Shown here piece by piece: positions 16,685-24,296 of a stretch of 64,000 nucleotides of DNA; position 1 is the first letter of the stretch; each line of letters begins with the position of its first letter. The DNA is from a virus, in IMG/VR virus record IMGVR_UViG_3300023184_000025, positions 186,001 to 250,000 of that record; one strand, given 5' to 3'. The notes below the pieces were generated by a model. The model saw nothing but the letters and a program-made list of their open reading frames with translations. It did not search any database and was not told where the DNA came from. Made by a program: the position numbers and the translations under genes.

Positions 16685-16694
16685 GTACCCAAAC

Positions 16695-17537
16695 ATGACA
16701 CAAACAGCTAACCCACTAAAGCAATACTTTAGACAACCGGCAATCTATATTAGATTGCCATCAAAAGGTAAATTCTGGAATAGTGAAGCAATTACTATTC
16801 CGCCCAATCAGGAAATTCCCATTTACCCAATGACCGCAGTTGATGAAATCACTACCAGAACACCCGATGCTTTGTTCAACGGGTCTGCCATGGTTAAGAT
16901 TTTTGAAAGTTGTTGTCCAAACATTAAAGATGCATGGCAGGTACCTAGTCTAGACGTTGATACGTTATTGGTAGCAATACGTATTGCCACTTACGGTCAT
17001 GGCATGGACATAGGTACCAAATGCCCCAGTTGTGAAAACGAAGATGAATATCAAATTGATCTTCGAGTAGTACTTGAAAATATTAATTCTCCTGACTATG
17101 ATGTTCCAGTCAAAATTGGAGACTTAGAAGTGTATTTTAAACCAATGACCTATCAGGAATTAAATTCAAATAGTCAGATTCAATTTGAAGATCAAAAACT
17201 AGTAGCAATGTTTCAGAATGCAGAAATACCCGAAGAAGAAAAACTAAAGCAGTTGGGCGAAGCATTTTTAAAAATTACCAGTCTTACAATTAGAAGCATT
17301 GCTCAGAGTATTGGCGTAATTAAAACACCAGGTGCTCAGGTCAACGAACAAGAATTTATTGTTGAGTTTTTGAACAACTGTGAAAAATCTGCGTTTGGTG
17401 CAATACGTGACCGTGCAATTCAACTCAAACAAGAAGCTGAACTAAAACCAATTAAAATTAAATGTACCAATTGTAGTAATGAGTATGATCAAAACTTTAC
17501 ATTGGATATGTCAAATTTTTTCGATTCCAACTCTTGA
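16695..17537 (+). CDS. 26: Baseplate hub protein gp26
   Basis: The 280-residue protein carries two zinc-ribbon-like Cys pairs: CPSC (residues about 112-115) and CTNC near the C-terminus, flanking a helical middle. PSKGKFWNSEAI near the start, MTAVDEITTRTPDALFNGSA and LLVAIRIATYGHGMDI are the conserved pattern of the T4 gp26/gp51 baseplate family. It takes part in hub assembly. It is the first gene of a plus-strand operon with a late-promoter-like motif upstream, and its TGA overlaps the next gene's TTG start. Confidence 0.82.
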   Translation: MTQTANPLKQYFRQPAIYIRLPSKGKFWNSEAITIPPNQEIPIYPMTAVDEITTRTPDALFNGSAMVKIFESCCPNIKDAWQVPSLDVDTLLVAIRIATYGHGMDIGTKCPSCENEDEYQIDLRVVLENINSPDYDVPVKIGDLEVYFKPMTYQELNSNSQIQFEDQKLVAMFQNAEIPEEEKLKQLGEAFLKITSLTIRSIAQSIGVIKTPGAQVNEQEFIVEFLNNCEKSAFGAIRDRAIQLKQEAELKPIKIKCTNCSNEYDQNFTLDMSNFFDSNS

Positions 17538-17752
17538 GCCTGGACTCTGACCGCGTCATCAAGCTTGTTGACCGGATGGAAAAAGAGTGTGATCAAATAC
17601 GTGAAGAGTCCATAAAGTTTGCATGGTACATGCGCGGCGGCCTGTCCTATGAGGATGCCATGTCGTTGGCACCAAACGAAAGAAAAATTATCAATAATTT
17701 GATTAAAGATAATTTAGACACTACTAAAAAATCTGGATTACCTTTCTTCTAA
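17534..17752 (+). CDS. Small baseplate-hub-associated protein (gp51-like)
   Basis: The 72-residue helical protein contains FAWYMRGGLSYEDAMSLAPN and ends KKSGLPFF, a pattern seen directly after gp26 in marine T4-like phages and often annotated as gp51-like. T4 gp51 itself is 249 residues, so equivalence is uncertain. The only upstream in-frame start is a TTG overlapping the gp26 stop; an ATG at 17576 would give a 58-residue product. The stop overlaps the following ATG (TAATG). Confidence 0.55.
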   Translation: MSLDSDRVIKLVDRMEKECDQIREESIKFAWYMRGGLSYEDAMSLAPNERKIINNLIKDNLDTTKKSGLPFF

Positions 17753-18258
17753 TGGAACTAGAACAAGTCAGACAAGATATAGAACTGTGGATTACAAACT
17801 TCTTAGAAGTTCCACATCCTGCATTAGGGGGATTTTCTCCTTGTCCTTATGCACGGTCAGCACGAGTAAAGAACAGCTATGCAGTTTATCTTGGAGCCGA
17901 TCCTTACTACGATCTTAAAAATTGTGGGCGTCAAGGCATGGGCAACCGAGAAGTTATTATCTATGTGTACGATCCAACAGAATGGTCACACGATATGCTT
18001 GCTGGTAGTATTGAATTGGTTAACAAGGAAGTACTGTTACCTAGAGACATGCTGGCACTAGAAGATCACCCAGATGATGTTGAAATGATCAATGGTGTGT
18101 GCATGAATCAAGGCACGTATGCATTAGCATTGGTACAAAGTCTAAGTGATTTAAACATCAAAGCCAAGCAAATGGCTGACAAAGGATTTTATCACAACTG
18201 GCCCGAAGACTATCTACAAGGCCTGTTTCACCACAGACAAGATCCAAGGAACCCATAA
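17752..18258 (+). CDS. Conserved hypothetical protein at head of cargo operon
   Basis: The 168-residue protein contains VPHPALGGFSPCPYARSARV, then strand patterns (REVIIYVYDPT) and a late YALALVQSLSDLN helix, giving an alpha/beta fold. The CPxAR-like part recalls DUF1415-type proteins (FCPFA) but a match is not certain. It overlaps the preceding gene (TAATG) and the amidinotransferase-like gene after it (TAATG), so all are translated from one message. Function is not known; the context suggests it serves the same pathway as the downstream enzymes. Confidence 0.5.
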   Translation: MELEQVRQDIELWITNFLEVPHPALGGFSPCPYARSARVKNSYAVYLGADPYYDLKNCGRQGMGNREVIIYVYDPTEWSHDMLAGSIELVNKEVLLPRDMLALEDHPDDVEMINGVCMNQGTYALALVQSLSDLNIKAKQMADKGFYHNWPEDYLQGLFHHRQDPRNP

Positions 18259-19487
18259 TGTATAGTGTACATCAACCCTGGGATCCGTTGCAAGTTTGTG
18301 TAGTGGGCAAAAGTTATCCTCCTGAGTTTTATAGCTTTATAAAAAATACACGATTACGCAGTTTGTTTGAACGTATTGCTACCGAAACCGAAGAAGACTT
18401 TGTAAATCTTGTGACATTGCTTGAAAAGTTCAATGTAAAGGTTGTAAGACCAAATGTACCCACAGTACAACTAGATCGGTTACTGACACAAAACCGACGG
18501 ATACCCGGTCCTGTTAGTATGATTCCAAGAGATCAAATGATCATGATTGGATCTGACTTTTTTGTGTTTCCATACGACAACATCAGCATAAAATCGTCCG
18601 GTCGAAGTATCATGCCTCCTAGTAATTGGACTAAAAAAAATTACAACAATTTCAAAGGGCCAGATTGGCCACAAGAATTTACTCCATTTGATCAGCTGCC
18701 AGTTTGGATACAAGAAGAATGTAAAAACTTTTTTCAGTTTGAGTTCAAGCCTGGTGACAATTCTGACGAAATTATATCCAAAGCCAGTGAGTTCGACTGG
18801 TGGGAACCAGTTACCAATCTTGTGAAGTCAGCCGGTAATCCAATAATTGAAAATCAATATCATGATATATTAAATCAAATTCCAACTAATGGAATCACCC
18901 GTATTGGAAAAGATTTATTTTTTGGGATATCTGAATCTGCCGATATCGACAAAATCAAAAAACTAACTGAACATTTTTTTCCAGACTTTAGAAATCATAT
19001 TGTGACCACTGGTGGACATATCGACGGTTGTTTTACTCCTGTTAAGCCTGGTCTTATTGTGAGTATAGAAGATATGCCTACCTATGCAGATACATTTCCT
19101 GGATGGGAAGTTGTATACCTAAGCGGAGAAGGCTGGAACAAAGTGAGATCATTTTTGGACCTTAAAGAAAAAAATCAAGGGCGTTGGTGGATCAAGGGTA
19201 GTGAATACGATGACGAACTGATTGAATATGTAGAAACATGGTTACAAGATTGGGTAGGGTATGTTGAGGAAAGTGTGTTTGATGTAAATATCCTTGTGAT
19301 CAATCAACAAAACGTGATTGTCAACAGCTACAATGAAAAAGCATTTGATGCTTTTGAACGTCACAATATAACTCCTCACATTTGCCCTTTAAGACACAGA
19401 TACTTCTGGGACGGTGGTGTACATTGTGTTACCTTGGACCTGGACCGAAAAGGTATCCAGCAAGATTTTTTTCCGGATAGAATATGA
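18258..19487 (+). CDS. Amidinotransferase-family (glycine amidinotransferase-like) enzyme 1
   Basis: The 409-residue protein has the marks of the AGAT/arginine deiminase-like fold: an opening strand (QVCVVGKSYPPEF), IPRDQM with Asp92, TTGGHIDG with His254 and Asp256, and GGVHCVTLDL near the end with Cys390, the expected nucleophile. In the family this Cys attacks the guanidino group of arginine and passes an amidino group to an amine such as glycine. The length fits AGAT. An insertion around residues 100-190 separates it from the second paralogue in this operon. The start overlaps the upstream stop, and the end overlaps the next gene (ATGA). The true acceptor is not known. Confidence 0.8.
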   Translation: MYSVHQPWDPLQVCVVGKSYPPEFYSFIKNTRLRSLFERIATETEEDFVNLVTLLEKFNVKVVRPNVPTVQLDRLLTQNRRIPGPVSMIPRDQMIMIGSDFFVFPYDNISIKSSGRSIMPPSNWTKKNYNNFKGPDWPQEFTPFDQLPVWIQEECKNFFQFEFKPGDNSDEIISKASEFDWWEPVTNLVKSAGNPIIENQYHDILNQIPTNGITRIGKDLFFGISESADIDKIKKLTEHFFPDFRNHIVTTGGHIDGCFTPVKPGLIVSIEDMPTYADTFPGWEVVYLSGEGWNKVRSFLDLKEKNQGRWWIKGSEYDDELIEYVETWLQDWVGYVEESVFDVNILVINQQNVIVNSYNEKAFDAFERHNITPHICPLRHRYFWDGGVHCVTLDLDRKGIQQDFFPDRI

Positions 19488-19927
19488 CTTATCAATTTGC
19501 CAGAATTGACCTAGATAAAACCAATTACCTACCCACTGTTGGTTGGAATTACATCACTGATCGTGATGAAACCACACTCAACAAGCTAGATGAAATATAC
19601 AAGTACTACTGTACCTACAAACATTTTTCATCAGTAATGCCTATATTTCACAGTCGCTATCAAGATCCAATGGCTGACATCATTGGCTACTACGACAACG
19701 CTGAACTGGTTGCATTTAGCCTGATACGTAGATTTGATCAGTATAACGCACAATGTGACCAATTTGCTTGGACCTATCATCGACCCAAAATGCGCCTGGG
19801 AATTGAAACAATGAAAACAGAATGTGCTATCTATAAACAGCGTGGTTTTAAATTTTTATACTTAGAGCAAGCACATTTATACAAACAAGATATTGATGGC
19901 TTTGAGATATTAGGTCCGTTGGTGTAA
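19484..19927 (+). CDS. GNAT-like acetyltransferase-family protein
   Basis: The 147-residue protein shows strands and turns like a small GNAT fold: IIGYYDNAELVAFSLIRRFD as the central beta-hairpin, then MRLGIETMKTECAIYKQRGFK and YLYLEQ-like strand FLYLEQA. A clear Q/RxxGxG/A CoA-binding loop is not seen, so acetyl-CoA binding is uncertain. It sits between two amidinotransferase-like genes with overlapping starts (ATGA and TAATG). A role in modifying their product is possible but inferred. Confidence 0.45.
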   Translation: MTYQFARIDLDKTNYLPTVGWNYITDRDETTLNKLDEIYKYYCTYKHFSSVMPIFHSRYQDPMADIIGYYDNAELVAFSLIRRFDQYNAQCDQFAWTYHRPKMRLGIETMKTECAIYKQRGFKFLYLEQAHLYKQDIDGFEILGPLV

Positions 19928-20898
19928 TGTATCAGATTAACAGCGAATGGCATAGACTAAAAACCTGTGTGGTTGGACGTAGTTGGAGTCCTGAGTTTTA
20001 TAGTTGGGTCAAAAACGTTGAGATTCGAAATTATTTTGAAACAATTGCCAGTGAAACCAATCAAGACCTAGATACACTGGCAGTTAATCTGAATGCCTTT
20101 GGAGTACACACGCTTAGGCCAACAGCAGATGTTGTTGATGTTGATGTTAACAATCTACCAAAAGCGCCGTTGGCTCCTAGAGATCATTTGTTGATGCTGG
20201 GGAATAAACTTGTTAAATCATTTTACAATAACACAAATCCAGATTTTTATAAAAACATTTCAGATCATGTGATTGATCAGGGTAATCAAGAAATAGAAGT
20301 TAATCTGCCATCAGTGTGTGGTGCCACTGTTTATCAATTGACCGATCGCGTATTTTTTTCTAATAATAAATCAGCTCATGAGTTTTTACACAATAAAATC
20401 AACAATAAAAAACTAACAGCTTTTCATCAGGAAGGACACATAGATGGATGGTTTTGTCCAGTAACGCCAGGATTGATTATAGCCAATGATGATCCGGTAA
20501 ATCATGAACTGCTAGAATTATTTTTTAAAATGTATTTCAATAACTGGGAAATAGTTTATATCAGACCTAGCTTAGAAAAATTACCATCATTTAAAAATTG
20601 GCAAGCAAGGCATACTGGATCTTGGTGGTTGCCAGGGCAAGAAAGCAATATCAAACTTATTGAGTTTGTTGATTGTTACTTTAAAAATTCGTTGGGTTAT
20701 GTAGCAGAAACTGTGTTTGAATTAAACATGTTGATCATTGACGATAAAAATGCAGTGATCAGTGGCTACAATCAACAAATATTTGATGCACTCAAAAGGC
20801 ATCAAGTTACTCCGCATGTTTCACAATTTAGACACAAGTGTTTTTGGGACAATGGTCTACATTGTGTAACTAGCGATCTTCACAGAGAGAAAATATAA
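19927..20898 (+). CDS. Amidinotransferase-family enzyme 2 (shorter paralogue)
   Basis: The 323-residue protein is a paralogue of the enzyme at 18258-19487. The N-termini align closely (TCVVGRSWSPEFYSWVKN here), and the same functional residues appear: APRD with Asp86, EGHIDG with His171 and Asp173, and GLHCVTSDL with Cys313. It lacks most of the insertion seen in the first copy. Two intact active-site sets argue for two functions, such as successive or different acceptors, or a heteromer, rather than decay. The gene overlaps the GNAT-like gene by one base and is followed at once by a DUF6614-like gene. Confidence 0.78.
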   Translation: MYQINSEWHRLKTCVVGRSWSPEFYSWVKNVEIRNYFETIASETNQDLDTLAVNLNAFGVHTLRPTADVVDVDVNNLPKAPLAPRDHLLMLGNKLVKSFYNNTNPDFYKNISDHVIDQGNQEIEVNLPSVCGATVYQLTDRVFFSNNKSAHEFLHNKINNKKLTAFHQEGHIDGWFCPVTPGLIIANDDPVNHELLELFFKMYFNNWEIVYIRPSLEKLPSFKNWQARHTGSWWLPGQESNIKLIEFVDCYFKNSLGYVAETVFELNMLIIDDKNAVISGYNQQIFDALKRHQVTPHVSQFRHKCFWDNGLHCVTSDLHREKI

Positions 20899-20899
20899 A

Positions 20900-21235
20900 A
20901 TGGATTTGTATACAATTTGGGCAGATAAAGAAGGCGACATCTCAGACCTAGACTGGGTCAACGGAATGAAGAGTTTTTTTGATCATTTGATTACAGAAGG
21001 TAAAATGGAGAGCTATAGAATTACTCGTTGTAAAATGGGATTCCGTAGTATTGCCGATATGCCAGAATGGATGATACTTATGGAGTTCCGAGACATGGGA
21101 CAAATGGACAATGCTTTCAAACGAGTAGCACCACTCAAAGGAGAACTCGAAGAGAAACATAGAAGTTTTAATCAGTTTGTTAGTGGCACTATTCAACACG
21201 CATTGTTTAGAGATTGGCCAGATACTAACTTATAA
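20900..21235 (+). CDS. DUF6614-like small protein
   Basis: The 111-residue protein begins MDLYTIWADKEGDISDLDWVN, with SYRITRCKMGFRSI, a middle strand (WMILMEFRDMGQMDNAF) and an end ALFRDWPD. This pattern is that of DUF6614, a small alpha/beta family of unknown function with a ferredoxin-like or dimeric barrel look. It ends the cargo operon. Association with the amidinotransferases suggests a partner in the same process, an inference. Confidence 0.6.
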   Translation: MDLYTIWADKEGDISDLDWVNGMKSFFDHLITEGKMESYRITRCKMGFRSIADMPEWMILMEFRDMGQMDNAFKRVAPLKGELEEKHRSFNQFVSGTIQHALFRDWPDTNL

Positions 21236-21687
21236 CGGCTTTATGAGAACTTCGTTGAAGTTCTATTGATTTCGCTATCGCTCATCAATATTATTATAAA
21301 CATCGAACGAAGTGAGATTACAGTTATTATCCAGATTCTTTGGTCACACTTTGCCCGCACAGGGCAAAGATTGAAAGCATTATCCGAGTTCGAATAGCCA
21401 CATAGCGTTACAACATTACAGAGGCGGTTGTCCGGTACCTCGAGTTGTGTCTTTATACAACGGCAATTAATATAATATACGCTAACATACTATATTAACC
21501 TGCTACATCACTGTAGCGTCTTTTTAGCCTTTAAATTCTTTTCAAACAATCAAACCGCGGCAATTAGCGATCGTCGTCCTGTCAAGGATAGTGATTGAGT
21601 GCTTGCTAGAGCGGCAAGACTTCCGTCCCTGCGATCCGAGATCCAGGTCTAGGGCACATGAAATTGACCTGTGCAAGTCGTAACTAC
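21236..21687. other. Structured non-coding gap between convergent operons
   Basis: This is the only gap above 300 bases in the window. No gene-sized frame is seen on either strand. It holds several stems: AGAACTTC/GAAGTTCT (21246-21264, three-base loop), ATTGAT/ATCAAT (21265-21289), CTTTGCCC/GGGCAAAG (21349-21369), the terminator at 21502-21525, and small stems at 21602-21618 and 21627-21654. The segment 21249-21256 (ACTTCGTT) could instead pair with 21306-21313 (AACGAAGT), giving two exclusive folds. The nonamer CGGCAATTA occurs twice. Candidates are a small RNA, a long 3' leader or a regulatory site. No tRNA, tmRNA or intron core was recognised. Confidence 0.45.
21502..21525 (+). terminator. 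Intrinsic terminator of the amidinotransferase operon
   Basis: GCTACA/TGTAGC forms a 6-bp stem with a TCAC loop, followed by GTCTTTTT. It lies about 270 bases after the last gene of the plus-strand operon, leaving a long untranslated tail or a separate small RNA upstream of it. Confidence 0.55.
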
Positions 21688-22116
21688 TTAAATTTTGTTT
21701 AAAATATGGGAGCCGTGTACTCTAACTTGTATGTGGCCATTGTAATAATCTTTTGATTCTAATACTCGTCTACTGAATTGTTCTCTTGCCTCAATGTAAC
21801 TACATTCCGATTTGGAGTTGCAATAATAAAGTATTTCTCTGGTGAAGTTTTCGGTGCCTAGTTTGATTACGTCTGCGGTTAATTCTGGGCTTGACCCGTA
21901 GTACTCTCTCCAATCTGAGTCGACCTTTGATCGTATCTTCTTCCGCTTTTTAATGCCGTTTTTTTGTGTTACTGTTTTGTATGTGGTTTTTGAAAATTTT
22001 GCGAGTTTTTTGCCTATGTACTTGCGACCAGTGAGATTACATGTGATCAAGTAAACAAATCCAACACACTCTTCGGGCAATGTCTCAACTGGGGTGTCTT
22101 GAAATAGCCATGTCAT
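21688..22116 (-). CDS. GIY-YIG-like putative endonuclease
   Basis: The 142-residue protein has a GIY-YIG core in residues 15-60: GFVYLITCNLTGRKYIGKK, with Tyr in both motifs and a following Lys-rich insert, then DWREYYGSSPEL, and GTENFTREILYYC, ending with EAREQF containing the expected Glu. This is the small stand-alone type common in T4-like phages, which may nick DNA in replication or repair or act as a homing nuclease. It is the most downstream gene of the minus-strand replication cluster. A separate stop-to-start gap of about 60 bases parts it from the radical SAM gene. Confidence 0.75.
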   Translation of the reverse strand: MTWLFQDTPVETLPEECVGFVYLITCNLTGRKYIGKKLAKFSKTTYKTVTQKNGIKKRKKIRSKVDSDWREYYGSSPELTADVIKLGTENFTREILYYCNSKSECSYIEAREQFSRRVLESKDYYNGHIQVRVHGSHILNKI

Positions 22117-22178
22117 ATGTTGTATGTGATTTATCCTTGCTGTATAGTTATCATCTCCGTTGATCTTAGTGTAAAAAT

Positions 22179-23756
22179 TTAGTGGAAATCTAATAAGGTT
22201 TCTAAGTTTTCAAAATCCTGAGTATTGATGACATTCTTGTCAAGGTTTTGTAAAATATTATATAAAATTTGTAACTCTTCTCTGTTACGAGTCTGTGGCC
22301 ATCCTAGTTTTACACTTACTTCGTGTAATTCTAATCGACGACGTATGCGTTCTTTTAGTGTTAGTGTTGGGTTCAATTCATTTACCCATCCAAATCCTAG
22401 TGCAATGTCACGAAGACCCTGTGGTAGATTGTGAAACCGTTTGGCAAAGTCTGGATCAGTGATTAGTTTTACTTTTGAATCACCGGCTAGCTTGCCTTCT
22501 TCTCGGAACATACCGGTGTACCCCCAACGTACCATGTGAATCACTCCTGCTCGAGCATATTTTTGATACCGGTGTAAAAACTCAATGTTGTAGTTGTGAT
22601 CTTCCAATGTCTCAACAGGATACCCAACAAACATTAAACAAACATTTTTAATTCCATAGTATGCAGACTGTGCAAAATGGAAATCAATATCTGCATTGCT
22701 ATGATTTTTACCCATGTGTTTTCTAACATGTGGACTGTAAGATTCAAATCCAGTGACCAGCATATTACAACCGGCCTTGGCCATTAACTCCCAGTCTTTT
22801 TCAGTTTGATCAAATCTTGTTCTACAAATAAACTGTCCAAGATATTTTATTGGTTCTAAACTTGCATCTTGTTTTTTAGCCTCTACCAATTGACGATTTA
22901 CTTCTCTCCACATTTTCATATTACCGTTGATTAGACTGTCGGTAAAGTGAAAGAGATTAACATTATATTTTTTCTTTCCGTTGATAATTTCTTTTACAAT
23001 ATCATCGGCACTACGAGAAGTATATGTTGGCCACATGTCAGAAATACTACAAAATTTACAATTCCTAACACACCCTCTTGATGCAGTGATATAAATTCCT
23101 GGCTCAGATGTGTAATAGTAATTTGATGGGTCAATGCCTTCATATTCAGGATGCGGCAGCTTGTCTAATTTACGAATTTGAACTGCTGGGTTTCCGTTAA
23201 CTCCGTTAGAATTATCGTTACCATTTAATAATTCAATGATGGCCTGTTCACCTTCTCCTTGGATATAGTAATCAACCAATCCGGTCTTTAGTGCATAGTC
23301 AGCAAACGTTGTAGAATCCAATGCCAGCGGGTTCTCGGTTAAATTTGGCAAACTTCCTGGCCAAGCATAGCTACCTGCTCCGCCTATGACAATTTTACAG
23401 TTTAATTGATCTCGTACCTTCTGCAACATCACACTGGCAGGAATAACACTAAATCTAGTAAACACAGAAATCCCAACCATGTCAGGATTAAACTTGTCTA
23501 CAGTTGTTAAAAATTGATCAATTGTATCATTTAATATTTGTTGAGTTGCAGGTTCTAGTGTATATTTTTTGCAACGCCAGTATTGTTCAAGTTCAACCCA
23601 CACATCTGTGCTTACATTGCTGTGTAAAAACAAATTAAAATCATACACGTTACATTCCCAACCAGCACTACGTACACAAGCACTTATGGCCGCGGCGGCG
23701 GCTGGTGGTCTTTCTAACTCTTGACTTGGTACGTTGATGAATGCAAATCGTTTCAT
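22179..23756 (-). CDS. Radical SAM protein with cobalamin-binding-like N-terminal domain
   Basis: The 525-residue protein contains the radical SAM [4Fe-4S] motif CxxxCxxC as Cys229, Cys233 and Cys236 (RGCVRNCKFCSI). Before it lies a B12-binding-like Rossmann domain (residues 1-175), with FNPDMVGISVFT, IVIGGAGSYAWPG and VDYYIQGEGE. The GFESYS and FVGYPVET parts are typical of the radical SAM barrel. Such enzymes often add methyl groups or sulfur to unreactive carbons. The N-terminal domain lacks an evident DxHxxG cobalamin ligand, so B12 use is uncertain. It overlaps its upstream partner gene (ATGA). Substrate is not known. Confidence 0.82.
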   Translation of the reverse strand: MKRFAFINVPSQELERPPAAAAAISACVRSAGWECNVYDFNLFLHSNVSTDVWVELEQYWRCKKYTLEPATQQILNDTIDQFLTTVDKFNPDMVGISVFTRFSVIPASVMLQKVRDQLNCKIVIGGAGSYAWPGSLPNLTENPLALDSTTFADYALKTGLVDYYIQGEGEQAIIELLNGNDNSNGVNGNPAVQIRKLDKLPHPEYEGIDPSNYYYTSEPGIYITASRGCVRNCKFCSISDMWPTYTSRSADDIVKEIINGKKKYNVNLFHFTDSLINGNMKMWREVNRQLVEAKKQDASLEPIKYLGQFICRTRFDQTEKDWELMAKAGCNMLVTGFESYSPHVRKHMGKNHSNADIDFHFAQSAYYGIKNVCLMFVGYPVETLEDHNYNIEFLHRYQKYARAGVIHMVRWGYTGMFREEGKLAGDSKVKLITDPDFAKRFHNLPQGLRDIALGFGWVNELNPTLTLKERIRRRLELHEVSVKLGWPQTRNREELQILYNILQNLDKNVINTQDFENLETLLDFH

Positions 23757-24292
23757 AGCTGTATTAGTTCTTTTATTTTTTCTACTAGATCCTCACAGGG
23801 ATCTAAACTGCCACGAAACTTCCAAACACGATCAGGATCTTTTTCTAAGAAACCAATGACTTCTCGTTTATTTTTTTCTTCAAAATACCAATCCCAAAAA
23901 TTAGAAACCCAATTAAATTCTATTGTTCCGGGAAAATTATATTGATATGGGCTAGTAATAGTTATCGGAGAGTCTGGAAACTGTTGTAGATACCCGCTAA
24001 AGTAATCAGGGTAATAAACAAAATCAGTTAGTATCCAAGGTTCTAGTTTGATTTGATTGCATCTAATATTAAGGATTCTAAATTCTGTATCAGCAACAAT
24101 ATTACCATCACTGTCTATTACCGTATCGTTTTCTGTCTTGCCGCCAAACACAAGTTTTAATTGTCCTAGGTCTTGAATAATAAATTTAACATACATCAAT
24201 GGATCTAACAGGTGTGTCTTCTGGTCGTCAACCTGTAGGTACCCTGGCGTGCGACCTTGCGATGATGCTAGTTCCAATTCAAATTCAAGCAT
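23753..24292 (-). CDS. Hypothetical protein paired with the radical SAM gene
   Basis: The 179-residue protein has a beta-rich first half (MLEFELELASSQGRTPGYL, then IRCNQIKLEPWILTDFVYYPDYFSG) and a helical Trp/Asp/Lys-rich C-terminus (FWDWYFEEKNKREVIGFLE). No known family is recognised. It lies four bases from gp46's stop and overlaps the radical SAM start by ATGA, so translation of the two is coupled. It could be the substrate or helper of the radical SAM enzyme, an inference. Confidence 0.45.
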   Translation of the reverse strand: MLEFELELASSQGRTPGYLQVDDQKTHLLDPLMYVKFIIQDLGQLKLVFGGKTENDTVIDSDGNIVADTEFRILNIRCNQIKLEPWILTDFVYYPDYFSGYLQQFPDSPITITSPYQYNFPGTIEFNWVSNFWDWYFEEKNKREVIGFLEKDPDRVWKFRGSLDPCEDLVEKIKELIQL

Positions 24293-24296
24293 ACTG

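Noticed and set aside
21388-21396. tRNA T-loop-like GTTCGAATA
   Set aside because: Flanking bases do not pair as a T-stem and no acceptor or anticodon arm could be drawn.
21677-21684. GTCGTAAC, as near the 3' end of 16S rRNA
   Set aside because: Only eight bases match and surrounding rRNA sequence is absent; chance.
21236-21687. Group I intron or tmRNA in the gap
   Set aside because: No intron core sequences and no tmRNA ends or tag frame were recognised, although a GIY-YIG gene is adjacent.
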